Origin: Fibrobacterota bacterium
GTDB taxonomy: Bacteria > Fibrobacterota > Chitinivibrionia > Chitinivibrionales > Chitinispirillaceae
DNA: 35,749 bases
Reading direction: 5' to 3'
Assembly: GCA_023412475.1 (NCBI GenBank)
Contig: JAEYNR010000088.1
Location: 1 to 35,749 of the forward strand
The first letter of the stretch is position 1; every line of letters begins with the position of its first letter. The position numbers were made by a program, and so were the translations under genes. Under the pieces are notes generated by a model. That model made no database searches, had not been told where the DNA came from, and saw nothing but the letters and a program-made list of their open reading frames with translations. Below, piece after piece: positions 7,912-15,120 of this stretch.

Positions 7912-8515
7912 GTAGAGTAGTAACTTGCAGTTACCCCCCAGTCCCGCCACATATCCCGTACCGCACCGGGCTTGGCGCATTACTCTTCGTGATCATGCAA
8001 TTTGTGATAAACAGCTCATCTGTATTCCAGTGTTAAATATTTCTGCTTTTGTACTGGACTATTCCATTCTGGTTTAGAATACAGGTAAATGAATTATAAT
8101 TGAAACTTTTACGCTGCGATCGGCTGTTGAGTAAACGAAACAGAGTTTTTCTACATACAATATATAATATACATTTCATGAAGTCTTGAACTGCTTCAGC
8201 CCCTTCCTTAAGCCTAAATGATTCCCTGTCTACACTTCATGCAATTTGTTCGGTATGTGTTCCCTTGTCTGGTCTAATAGAAGTTACTCCCGCGCCTTTA
8301 CGCATCGGTTGTGCCTATTTCTAAAAGGACAAGTGGATACCTCCTCTTCACACACGCAGCCGAGTCACCGAGACCAGCGCTTCGCTGAACCTCGGTACTG
8401 GTGGATGGCTAATCCTTACCAGATACAGACTTCCTGTCAAACATACTCTTTGACAGGTCACTATATAAGAGGCACCAAGCTTTCTTGGCGTACCAACGGG
8501 TTGGCCCACTCGCAC
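7912..8515 (-). mobile_element. Probable ORF-less group II intron relic
   Basis: Read on the minus strand the element begins GTGCG (8515-8511). It ends with a domain-VI-like hairpin, GTAACT-GCA-AGTTAC, and then TACTCTAC, which is the usual form of a group II 3' end. Just before it, AGCCCGGTGCGG and GGGACTGG form a domain-V-like but imperfect stem. Further hairpins include TGTCAAA/TTTGACA and CCAAG/CTTGG. No reverse transcriptase frame remains, so it would be a roughly 604-nt deletion derivative or a dead copy. Plus-strand frames across it look like shadows. Other structured RNA cannot be excluded. This call rests on end motifs and stems only. Confidence 0.4.
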
Positions 8516-8567
8516 GCTGCACATCAGTAATGCTGAGTCTGCGAAGCTTTACTGATGTATGGCGTGC
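8512..8567. repeat. Two-part hairpin at the intron-relic 5' boundary (attC- or terminator-like)
   Basis: GCACGC (8512-8517) pairs with GCGTGC (8562-8567). ACATCAGTAA (8521-8530) pairs with TTACTGATGT (8549-8558). The stem parts are separated by 3-nt mismatched bulges. Class C group II introns are known to insert beside terminator hairpins or attC sites, so the position fits the intron reading next to it. Confidence 0.6.
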
Positions 8568-8594
8568 AGGCGCTGTTGTGGGGAGTTTTTTTAG

Positions 8595-8626
8595 GGTGCT
8601 CCTATTTCCGCGCCGATCTTATTTCC
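8595..8626. repeat. Right copy of the ~35-bp direct repeat
   Basis: GTGCTCCTATTTCCG followed by GATCTTATTTCC matches the copy at 6514-6548 in the same orientation with a few indels. The two copies frame the broken Fic gene and the intron-like element. From here to 8762 nothing else is evident. Confidence 0.5.
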
Positions 8627-8762
8627 TCGCGGCCTCTTTAAATCTCTCTCAACAAACTTTTGAATGTGTGAATTTAGAATATTTATACATTAAAAAAAGA
8701 AAGCTCCATCATAACATGAAATACTATTTACACCACAAAAACCAATCTTCTTTATAAATTCC

Positions 8763-9392
8763 TTAATTCTCATCTTTGACTAGACGAACAGACAGCCCTA
8801 ACCCCTTATAAATGTCGCCTCTGAGTAAACTATCATAGACGAAATGAAGGCTACGGTAGTAGGCATTACCAGATCCAGACTGCGTAGAACTCCACCAGTA
8901 AGCACATTTGTATCGATCAGGAAAATCAAGGCCATTTGATTGTATAGCGCCGTGAGGGAGGGCTGTGAATCCACTCCTGTTATTTTTTGATAAATCAATG
9001 CCGATTTTTCCTTCCCCAAAAGAAACAGCAGTATCCCATTTTGTTTTAGATGCTAATGATTTTGCTATCTTGTTGCCAGAACTACTACCATCCCAGTTGT
9101 ACCCATTGGTGATAAGATAGTCTTGAAGTGTAGTCCAATCGTAATCAGTAGGAACTCTCCAGCCTGGAGGAGCAATGTTTTTGGTGTTTGTATCGGCTAT
9201 CGCGTAATAATTATATACAGTCCCCTCGTCTGGTTTCGTATAATCCATCATCGTAAAGGCGGGGCTTGAATATTGACCCCATTGAAATCTGAATTCATAA
9301 TAAATTGGGGTGCAGTCAGCGTATCTAGTTACAGAGGTCGCCAGACCTGTGACAAAGGTCGATTTTTCATTAAAATCGATAAAAAGAGCGTT
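8763..9392 (-). pseudogene. 5'-truncated FISUMP-domain (Fibrobacter major paralogous domain) gene
   Basis: The last 160 residues carry the FISUMP domain. Its pattern is visible as YNYYAIADT, APPGWRVPTDYDWTTLQDYL, a GGK-like GNKIAKSLAS, SGFTALPHG, YWWSSTQSGSGNAYYRSL and a final SVRLVKDEN. The frame is open upstream of the first ATG (9251) to 9392 and encodes FIDFNEKSTFVTGL and FQWGQYSSPAFTM. That looks like the end of an Ig/fibronectin-like domain, so translation originally began further upstream. A TAA at 9393-9395 cuts the frame and no start or signal peptide remains. FISUMP proteins are exported, function poorly known, and were first described as a paralogous family in Fibrobacter. The domain is good evidence for the host lineage. 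Confidence 0.75.
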
Positions 9393-9405
9393 TTACCATG
9401 TGTTT

Positions 9406-9606
9406 TTACCCGTTACTTACTTTGTTTGATGTGTGACAGGGTGTCCTGAGATAATGGCCGCCAACGCTCTGCATCTCCTGCTCCAGGATCTCTTCCAAAG
9501 GGTGATTCGGGTGCGCCCTGTCTGCTTTTTCTGCTATATGATTCACATCAACATAAAGTGGTTTATGCTGAAAACCTTTAACTTTTAATCCTGTAAGCTT
9601 TGAAAA
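9406..9606 (-). pseudogene. Unidentified coding fragment
   Basis: This 66-codon open frame without an ATG start has strongly protein-like composition: TGLKVKGFQHKPLYVDVN, then HIAEKADRAHPNHPLEEILE, then QEMQSVGGHYLRTP. A stop lies directly upstream (TAG at 9609-9607) and a TAA at 9408-9406. I cannot assign a family. It lies between the truncated FISUMP gene and the GH30 gene and looks like the residue of another deleted gene. From 9610 to 9827 nothing was recognised. Confidence 0.35.
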
Positions 9607-9827
9607 CTACCCCAAAAGCATAAGAATTATGCGAATTAGCCTGGAGTGGTAGGCTAAAATGCTTTGTGAGTTATTGAAAAAACGCCCTCCATCCTCAGCA
9701 GCAGGCTACCGCCGGTTGGTCGTTATTGAGGTTTCAGTTTATTCTCTCCCTCTTTTTACTGCTTTTAACCTCCTTCTCTCTGCTTCGATGCGATGGCTTT
9801 AAAAGAAGGCAGAGAGAAATCACAAGC

Positions 9828-9850
9828 AATCCCAACTTTTTGTCGGGATT
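9828..9850. terminator. Hairpin straddling the GH30 stop codon
   Basis: AATCCC (9828-9833) and GGGATT (9845-9850) form a perfect 6-bp stem over the last bases of the GH30 gene. The same CTTTTTGTCGGGAT core occurs inside the 280-bp repeats at about 12010 and 23155, so it may be a repeat piece rather than a dedicated terminator. There is no strong T run. Confidence 0.35.
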
Positions 9851-11525
9851 AGAATGCATTAAAGATTCGTTCTGTAGCAATTTCTTTTCCCTGAACTGCT
9901 CTTAAAAGAAACATACCCGCTGGTAATGAGTTTCTGGACAAACTGATTTCACTAGTTTGTCTCTTTAGAGGTATGGATTTCAGAACCACTCCTGAGAGCG
10001 TCAACAGTTCCAGCTTTCCGGACTCACAATTCGCAAGTTGGATATGAAAGGCTGTTTTGGTTTCATTAATCTGTAAAAGTTTGTTCTTGTTTATTTTAAT
10101 ATTATCTGAAATGTTAATAACTTTTGTAGCAGCCATAGTTTTAAGAGTTGCCCAGGAGTGTGCCGGGACAGTGAACCGATATAATTCACCGGCAACTTCA
10201 ATTGTTAACTCTTTTTGCGAATTGTTTTTATTGTATACCTGGGTAATGACATCACCATCAGGATTTACAAAAGCAAGTACATCGTCACTGCCACTGGTAC
10301 CAATTCGTGTAGCTCCTGGCTGGATATATTGCGAGAAATGTCTAAAAACCCAGTAAGCCGGAGTAATAATAAGTTTCTTAGCTGAACGGTCTACCACCAA
10401 TAGTGAATTCTGAGGCCAGTTACCCAGGCTTTTTCCATAAGTGTCAAGCACCATATTCCATGCACTATATGCATTCACACCTGCAGCAACCCAATCTCTT
10501 ATAAGCTGCCAGCTTTCTTCTGCATAAAGATGATCATTTTGTGGCTTTTGGGAGGAATATCGATTTGTTTGCCAATATTTTGCTTCAAAATTGTAATTAC
10601 CACAGCGATGCTCAGTCTGCCAGACTCTGCCTTTCTTTGACAAGGTGGGTACTACTGCTTCCAGATTCCATTGCAGACCAAAACCAACAATATATTTCAT
10701 CGCTTCTTCGTCTCTCATACAGTCAAGAGCAATGTTGCTGTCTATAGGATGAGACATGGTTCCACACCAGATCTCCGTTTTAAGCTCTCTGTTTTCAAAT
10801 TCAGGTCCAAGATAGTTTTTGATAAATTTGACAAAAAGATCATTGCTCCACTTTACCTGGGCATAACCCGGTTCATTCTGATGATGAACTGCCTCGATGG
10901 CCAGCCCTTCTGCACCATATTCCTCCACGAATTTTGCAAAATAAAGCGCATAGGCTTTTTGCGTTTGTTCATCACCCTTGATATTAGAACCATTTTTCAT
11001 CCAACCCGGACAAACCCAGGGACTTCCCCATAAATGAATATCTGATTTCACCTCTAAGGCCGCTTTTATGAAAGGAATGAGTTTCTCTTTATCACGTTTA
11101 ATTGAAAATTGTTGCATTGAATAATCATTTGTAGTTTCGGCAAGTGTATACCAGCTCATGGAATAATCACTTGCGCCGATTGGAATCCGTCCATAAACGA
11201 AATTTGCTCCGTCTTTTGAATCAAAAAGCAATTTAAGAGCTTTAGTTTTTTCAGATTCTACAACAGAAAGTGCATCCCACCCCATTTCATTGAAAGTACC
11301 TCCAAAACCCTCCCAATGCTGTTTTTTACTTGCAGTATCCACTACGATATCAGGTGTCCCACTTGTCACCATGGTTAAAGTTCCGGTTTGCCAGTAATTG
11401 TTTTCACTGGAGATCATTAAATCTGGTAATGAATTGCTTGATGCCTGGTCATCGCCCGATACTGTAACAGAAAAACCCAAACAGATGAGAAATATTGTTG
11501 CTGCTTCTCTCATGTAATCTCCCAT
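9849..11525 (-). CDS. Secreted GH30-family glycoside hydrolase with C-terminal sorting-like tail
   Basis: The 558-residue product opens with a signal peptide (MREAATIFLICLGFSVTVSG after a 4-residue lead). It has a TIM-barrel of the glucosylceramidase/endo-beta-1,6-glucanase family GH30, starting at HWEGFGGTFNE (about 70-80). The acid/base is Glu218 in HHQNEPGY and the nucleophile is Glu305 in WQTEHRCG. A beta-sandwich follows (about 420-480). The last 70 residues (LELLTLSGVVLKS to LPAGMFLLRAVQG) resemble the type A sorting domain of type IX secretion substrates. It would be exported and act on beta-glucans or related glycans outside the cell. It is divergent from the TonB operon; a shared role in glycan use is inference. 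Confidence 0.92.
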   Translation of the reverse strand: MGDYMREAATIFLICLGFSVTVSGDDQASSNSLPDLMISSENNYWQTGTLTMVTSGTPDIVVDTASKKQHWEGFGGTFNEMGWDALSVVESEKTKALKLLFDSKDGANFVYGRIPIGASDYSMSWYTLAETTNDYSMQQFSIKRDKEKLIPFIKAALEVKSDIHLWGSPWVCPGWMKNGSNIKGDEQTQKAYALYFAKFVEEYGAEGLAIEAVHHQNEPGYAQVKWSNDLFVKFIKNYLGPEFENRELKTEIWCGTMSHPIDSNIALDCMRDEEAMKYIVGFGLQWNLEAVVPTLSKKGRVWQTEHRCGNYNFEAKYWQTNRYSSQKPQNDHLYAEESWQLIRDWVAAGVNAYSAWNMVLDTYGKSLGNWPQNSLLVVDRSAKKLIITPAYWVFRHFSQYIQPGATRIGTSGSDDVLAFVNPDGDVITQVYNKNNSQKELTIEVAGELYRFTVPAHSWATLKTMAATKVINISDNIKINKNKLLQINETKTAFHIQLANCESGKLELLTLSGVVLKSIPLKRQTSEISLSRNSLPAGMFLLRAVQGKEIATERIFNAF

Positions 11526-11779
11526 TTAAACTTTGAATGGTGTTTTTATTATATTTTCTCTCTACTTGATATTAACTTAAATGATTTGGTCTTAGAGTCG
11601 CGCACTTCGGGAAACTTTGTATTTACACTCCGCTAATCTTCATTACTGGTAGAATTCTCTTCTGAGACCTGAATACTAAACTGACCCTGCGTAAACCCTG
11701 GTTCCATTTAAGGATAACCTCTGTTAGTTTCTATTTCTGCCACGCGGATTTATTGAAATCTATTGTAACTGAACTGACA

Positions 11780-12059
11780 GGTATTTTGACTTTTCATACA
11801 ACAAGGAATAATATACTGCCAGATTCTTTCCGGGAGCAAGCTATTTTGAGCGGGTTGTCATGTTCTTGTAGCGTAAATATGGCCATATATCCAGAAATGA
11901 GCTTATTTTACATGGTATTATTCCGAATTTGGTAATAGGATGCAATGGCTTGAAAAAAAAGCAGACAGGAATCACAAGCTGTTTTGATAAAATTGTAATC
12001 CAGTCCTGACTTTTTTTCGGGATCGGAAACCATCACCGGAGAAGTAGTACTTGGGATGG
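11780..12059. repeat. Diverged ~280-bp repeat, copy A
   Basis: This copy starts GGTATTTTG and ends GTAGTACTTGGGATGG, and matches 22921-23203 along its whole length with scattered changes. Best-kept blocks are TATTTTGAGCGGG, GTAATCCAGTCCTGACTTTTT and GATCGGAAACCATCAC. No protein-like frame is shared. It lies about 255 bp upstream of the GH30 start. It could be an old non-autonomous element or a conserved regulatory/RNA segment. Confidence 0.75.
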
Positions 12060-12691
12060 AAGGTGGTGGTACAATGAGGGCCCTTGAGAGTATCGACTTC
12101 ATTTAGGGCATTTATCAGTACCGCCCTGGTCATTTGGCATTTTTTTAGTGGTATAAGGGCGTCCGGCTACGGCATACCATGAAAATAAAGGTTGTATGGG
12201 AGTTTTTCTCTCATCCATGCCTCCTTTTTTTGTTCATAATATCGGCCCTGAGGCTCATTCTTATTTGGTATATATTGATTGAATAAGTGCCTCCGTTAAG
12301 CCGATTCCCCTGGAAATTTTGATTGTTTGCAGAAACTGATATCTTTTCTCTATATTTTCATATTAGATGTATCTCATTGTTCTTCAAATGCATAAGTATA
12401 TGATATGATATGCTTTTCTGATATATTATTTTGATATAGCAATATGACTCTTTTTCCGATTTTAAATCTTTTAACATACATTAATCTCTTTCTCACCCCC
12501 ACTGAATACACTTTTTCCGTTTCATTGTGTTCTCTATTCAAACTCCACTTTTTTAATAACAGATATAATTGATTTCTGAGTTTAATTATTGGTGATACAA
12601 AGATTTGAAGCACGCCAGACAATCAATGGCATGCCTTTTGCATAATCAGCAGATCAAAATCATAATTTTACTCATTAAGAAAGGATTTGAA
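12060..12691. other. Intergenic leader before the TonB operon
   Basis: No convincing gene was found. A weak stem, ATGGGAG/CTCTCAT, followed by a T-rich run lies near 12197-12233. The promoter of the TonB operon should be in this stretch, but no clear -35/-10 pair stands out. A minus-strand frame at 12374-12622 lacks family features. Confidence 0.4.
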
Positions 12692-13336
12692 ATGATACAA
12701 TCTTTAGTTCAGCAATTTAATGCCGGCGGACCATTTATGTGGGTAATACTTTCAGTAATGGCGTTTGCATCTGCAGTAGTGCTTGAAAGATTTATTTACT
12801 ATTTCATTTATTGCAGGACCAATGGCAATCTGGTAGTGCACAGAGTTTTAACGGCAATCGATACGAATAATACTGATCAGGCTGTAAAAATTGTCAATAA
12901 GAGAAAAACTCCTTTTAACAATCTTTTGAAAGTTGCTCTGGAAAGATATACTAATGGTGCTGCAATTGAGCGGATTATGGAAGGTGTAGAGAAGACATCA
13001 ATCAGAGAACTTCCCAGAATTTTTACCAGAATGAATTATCTGTCACTTTCTGCCAATATTGCTACCTTGTTAGGGCTTCTTGGAACCATAACCGGACTTC
13101 AGACCTCTTTTGGCTCTTTATCCTCAGTTGATGCCGCCAGCAAAGCATCCTTACTTGCCAACGGTATTTCTGAAGCCATGAATACCACAGCATTCGGTCT
13201 GATCGTGGCTGTACCCTGTATGATAATGTATACCATGTTAAACAACAGGCAACAGGCTTTAGTTAAAGACATTGATGACGGAATCGCCACATTTCTTGAT
13301 GCTGTTAAGGAGAAGAGAAATGAAACTGCAGCTTAG
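12692..13336 (+). CDS. exbB: ExbB/TolQ/MotA-family proton channel
   Basis: The 214-residue inner-membrane protein has an N-terminal membrane segment (FMWVILSVMAFASAVVLERF) and two further segments in the C-terminal half (LSLSANIATLLGLLGTITGLQTSF and MNTTAFGLIVAVPCMIMYTML). The last two form the MotA/TolQ/ExbB domain that conducts protons. The ATG at 12692 follows AGAAAGGA and gives the normal N-terminus, whereas the upstream ATG adds 29 residues with no equivalent in the family. It overlaps the first exbD by 17 nt. With the ExbD and TonB proteins it would turn proton-motive force into movement of the receptor encoded downstream. Confidence 0.93.
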   Translation: MIQSLVQQFNAGGPFMWVILSVMAFASAVVLERFIYYFIYCRTNGNLVVHRVLTAIDTNNTDQAVKIVNKRKTPFNNLLKVALERYTNGAAIERIMEGVEKTSIRELPRIFTRMNYLSLSANIATLLGLLGTITGLQTSFGSLSSVDAASKASLLANGISEAMNTTAFGLIVAVPCMIMYTMLNNRQQALVKDIDDGIATFLDAVKEKRNETAA

Positions 13337-13805
13337 TAAATCAAATGGTGCTTTTTCAGAACAGGTTCTGGATCTGGATGTTACGCCTGTAATGAATGTG
13401 CTGGTAATACTGATTCCATTTCTTATTTCAATGGCTGTATTTACACATTTTTCAATCCTTTCTTTTTCTCTTCCGCCCAATGCCGGTCCGGGGCTTGATC
13501 AAAGCAGTGGAAAGCCACAGTTGAAATTGACTGTTGTAGTAGCATCCGACTATCTGGCCATTACCCATGGCGAGAATATGCTGGATTCTATTCCAATAAT
13601 CAATCAACAACTTCCTTATGATAGTCTTTTGGAAAAGGTTACCAAGCGACGGGCTAATATTGATATCAGGGATGAAGCGATTGTTGCAGTCAGGGATTCG
13701 GTCAAATTTCAGGATATGGTAAAAGTTATGGATATTTGCAGAACAGCAGGATTTGAAAAAATCGGTGTCTCCAGTGCCTCAACCGATGCTGAGAAAGGAG
13801 TTTAG
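13320..13805 (+). CDS. exbD: ExbD/TolR-family protein (first copy)
   Basis: The 161-residue protein has a short cytoplasmic N-terminus, one membrane helix with the conserved aspartate (LDVTPVMNVLVILIPFLISM) and a periplasmic domain. Near its C-terminus is VKVMDICRTAGFEKIGV, typical of ExbD. ATG 13320 follows AAGGAGAAGAG and lies inside the exbB end, so the two are translationally coupled. A second exbD follows, an arrangement seen in dedicated TonB systems. Confidence 0.9.
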   Translation: MKLQLSKSNGAFSEQVLDLDVTPVMNVLVILIPFLISMAVFTHFSILSFSLPPNAGPGLDQSSGKPQLKLTVVVASDYLAITHGENMLDSIPIINQQLPYDSLLEKVTKRRANIDIRDEAIVAVRDSVKFQDMVKVMDICRTAGFEKIGVSSASTDAEKGV

Positions 13806-13808
13806 ATC

Positions 13809-14273
13809 GTGCTCCGTTTAAGCAGGAATTCACTCAGAAATGAAAAATCGAGTGAATGTAAAATACAATTGACTTCGCTTGTGGATGTAATGACTATTCT
13901 ATTGGTTTTTTTATTGAAGAGTTTTTCTGTTGAAGGAACTATCATTACTCCTTCAGCAGATCTTGAACTTCCGGTTTCATCATCGAATTCTTCAGCCAGA
14001 TTAAAGAAAACTCTGAAAATTACCAGAAATGATTTGATTTCGGACAACCATGTAATTGCATCTATCAGCTCTATCCGCAATAGTGATTCCATGACTATTA
14101 GGCCATTAAAGAATTGGTTCGAATCACAGCAAACCGGAAAGAATTCTGTTTTTAAAGATATAATGATCCAGTCTGACAAAGAACAATCTTTTGATGTAAT
14201 AAAGAAAGTTATGTTCACCTGTAGCCAGGCAGGTATCAAAGATTTTACAATACTTGTTTTACATGAGGAGTAA
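13809..14273 (+). CDS. exbD: ExbD/TolR-family protein (second copy)
   Basis: The 154-residue protein has one membrane helix, LTSLVDVMTILLVFLLKSF, with Asp at the ion-path position. The periplasmic end reads FDVIKKVMFTCSQAGIKDF, parallel to the first ExbD. It starts with GTG, 3 nt after the previous stop, behind AAAGGAG. The two ExbD proteins are clearly different in sequence, so they may form a mixed ExbD dimer. Confidence 0.87.
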   Translation: MLRLSRNSLRNEKSSECKIQLTSLVDVMTILLVFLLKSFSVEGTIITPSADLELPVSSSNSSARLKKTLKITRNDLISDNHVIASISSIRNSDSMTIRPLKNWFESQQTGKNSVFKDIMIQSDKEQSFDVIKKVMFTCSQAGIKDFTILVLHEE

Positions 14274-14278
14274 ATTTC

Positions 14279-15061
14279 ATGTATACCAGATACACAACAT
14301 CAAACCGGTTAGACTTTTTCGATCTCTTTTTTTACATATCTCTGATTTTTATATTCTCAGTTTTGTTCGGCATGGGGCTTTTTGTTCAAAGATACCATAA
14401 TGAGAACTGTGTTGACCCGTTGAGTTTAGTAAAACCGCTCAACGCTCAATTGGTAATGAATTTCCCCAAAACAGTGCCAAAAACCAAAAAGGAACCGGTA
14501 CCAGAAATAAAAAAGCCCTCTGAAGTTACAGTAAAAAAAAAAGTTGACCTTACAGAGATTCCCCCACAGGTTCAGAAGACCGAGGAGATAATAACCGAGG
14601 TTTTGCCTGAAAAAAAACCAGTCCGCAAGGTATACGGTTTACGAAAAGTATACTCTCAGGGATTTGGTTCAGGTGGAAATCTCTCCGATGCTGTAGTTGG
14701 AAAATTAGGAAACACTCTTAATACCGAAGTGGATACTTTTACAGCAAGTACTGAGGAAATCAAGGGGAGTATTGCTTCTGTGGTTTCTTTAACACAGGCT
14801 CCCAAATTCAAAAAAACGGTAAAACCACTATATAGTCGTCAAATGCTGGAAAACCATATTGAAGGTATCGTGAAATTGAAGGTACTTATTGATATCGATG
14901 GAAAAATAAAGAAAGCAACCATTTTGAGTGATATTGGATTTGATTCAGCACAACAGGCAATGTTGGCAACCAGGGATATGGAGTTTTATCCTGCACTTAT
15001 TGGTGATCAGGCTGTTGCTGCATGGATTATCATTCCAATACGATTTGTTATGATAGGATGA
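14279..15061 (+). CDS. tonB: TonB-family energy transducer
   Basis: The 260-residue protein has a single N-terminal membrane helix (FFYISLIFIFSVLFGMGLFV). A Lys/Pro/Glu-rich spanning region follows (KTKKEPVPEIKKPSE and EVLPEKKPVRKV). The C-terminal TonB domain begins about HIEGIVKLKVLIDIDGKIKK and ends at DMEFYPALIGDQAVAAWIIIPIRF. It lies 5 nt after the second exbD. It should contact the TonB box of the receptor encoded next. Confidence 0.9.
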   Translation: MYTRYTTSNRLDFFDLFFYISLIFIFSVLFGMGLFVQRYHNENCVDPLSLVKPLNAQLVMNFPKTVPKTKKEPVPEIKKPSEVTVKKKVDLTEIPPQVQKTEEIITEVLPEKKPVRKVYGLRKVYSQGFGSGGNLSDAVVGKLGNTLNTEVDTFTASTEEIKGSIASVVSLTQAPKFKKTVKPLYSRQMLENHIEGIVKLKVLIDIDGKIKKATILSDIGFDSAQQAMLATRDMEFYPALIGDQAVAAWIIIPIRFVMIG

Positions 15062-15120
15062 TTTTTAACAAGATAAATAATCTAAAGAATATGATGTATA
15101 GTAAAAAGAAAGGAATATCC

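Noticed and set aside
8246..8757. Two overlapping plus-strand ORFs as genes
   Set aside because: Their products have no family features and run across the hairpins of the intron-like element, so they are most likely chance frames.
12374..12622. Minus-strand 82-residue ORF
   Set aside because: It lacks a ribosome site and recognisable features, and lies in the AT-rich leader of the TonB operon.
15022..15120. Upstream start for the TonB-dependent receptor
   Set aside because: It would overlap tonB, has no ribosome site and would bury the signal peptide 33 residues in.
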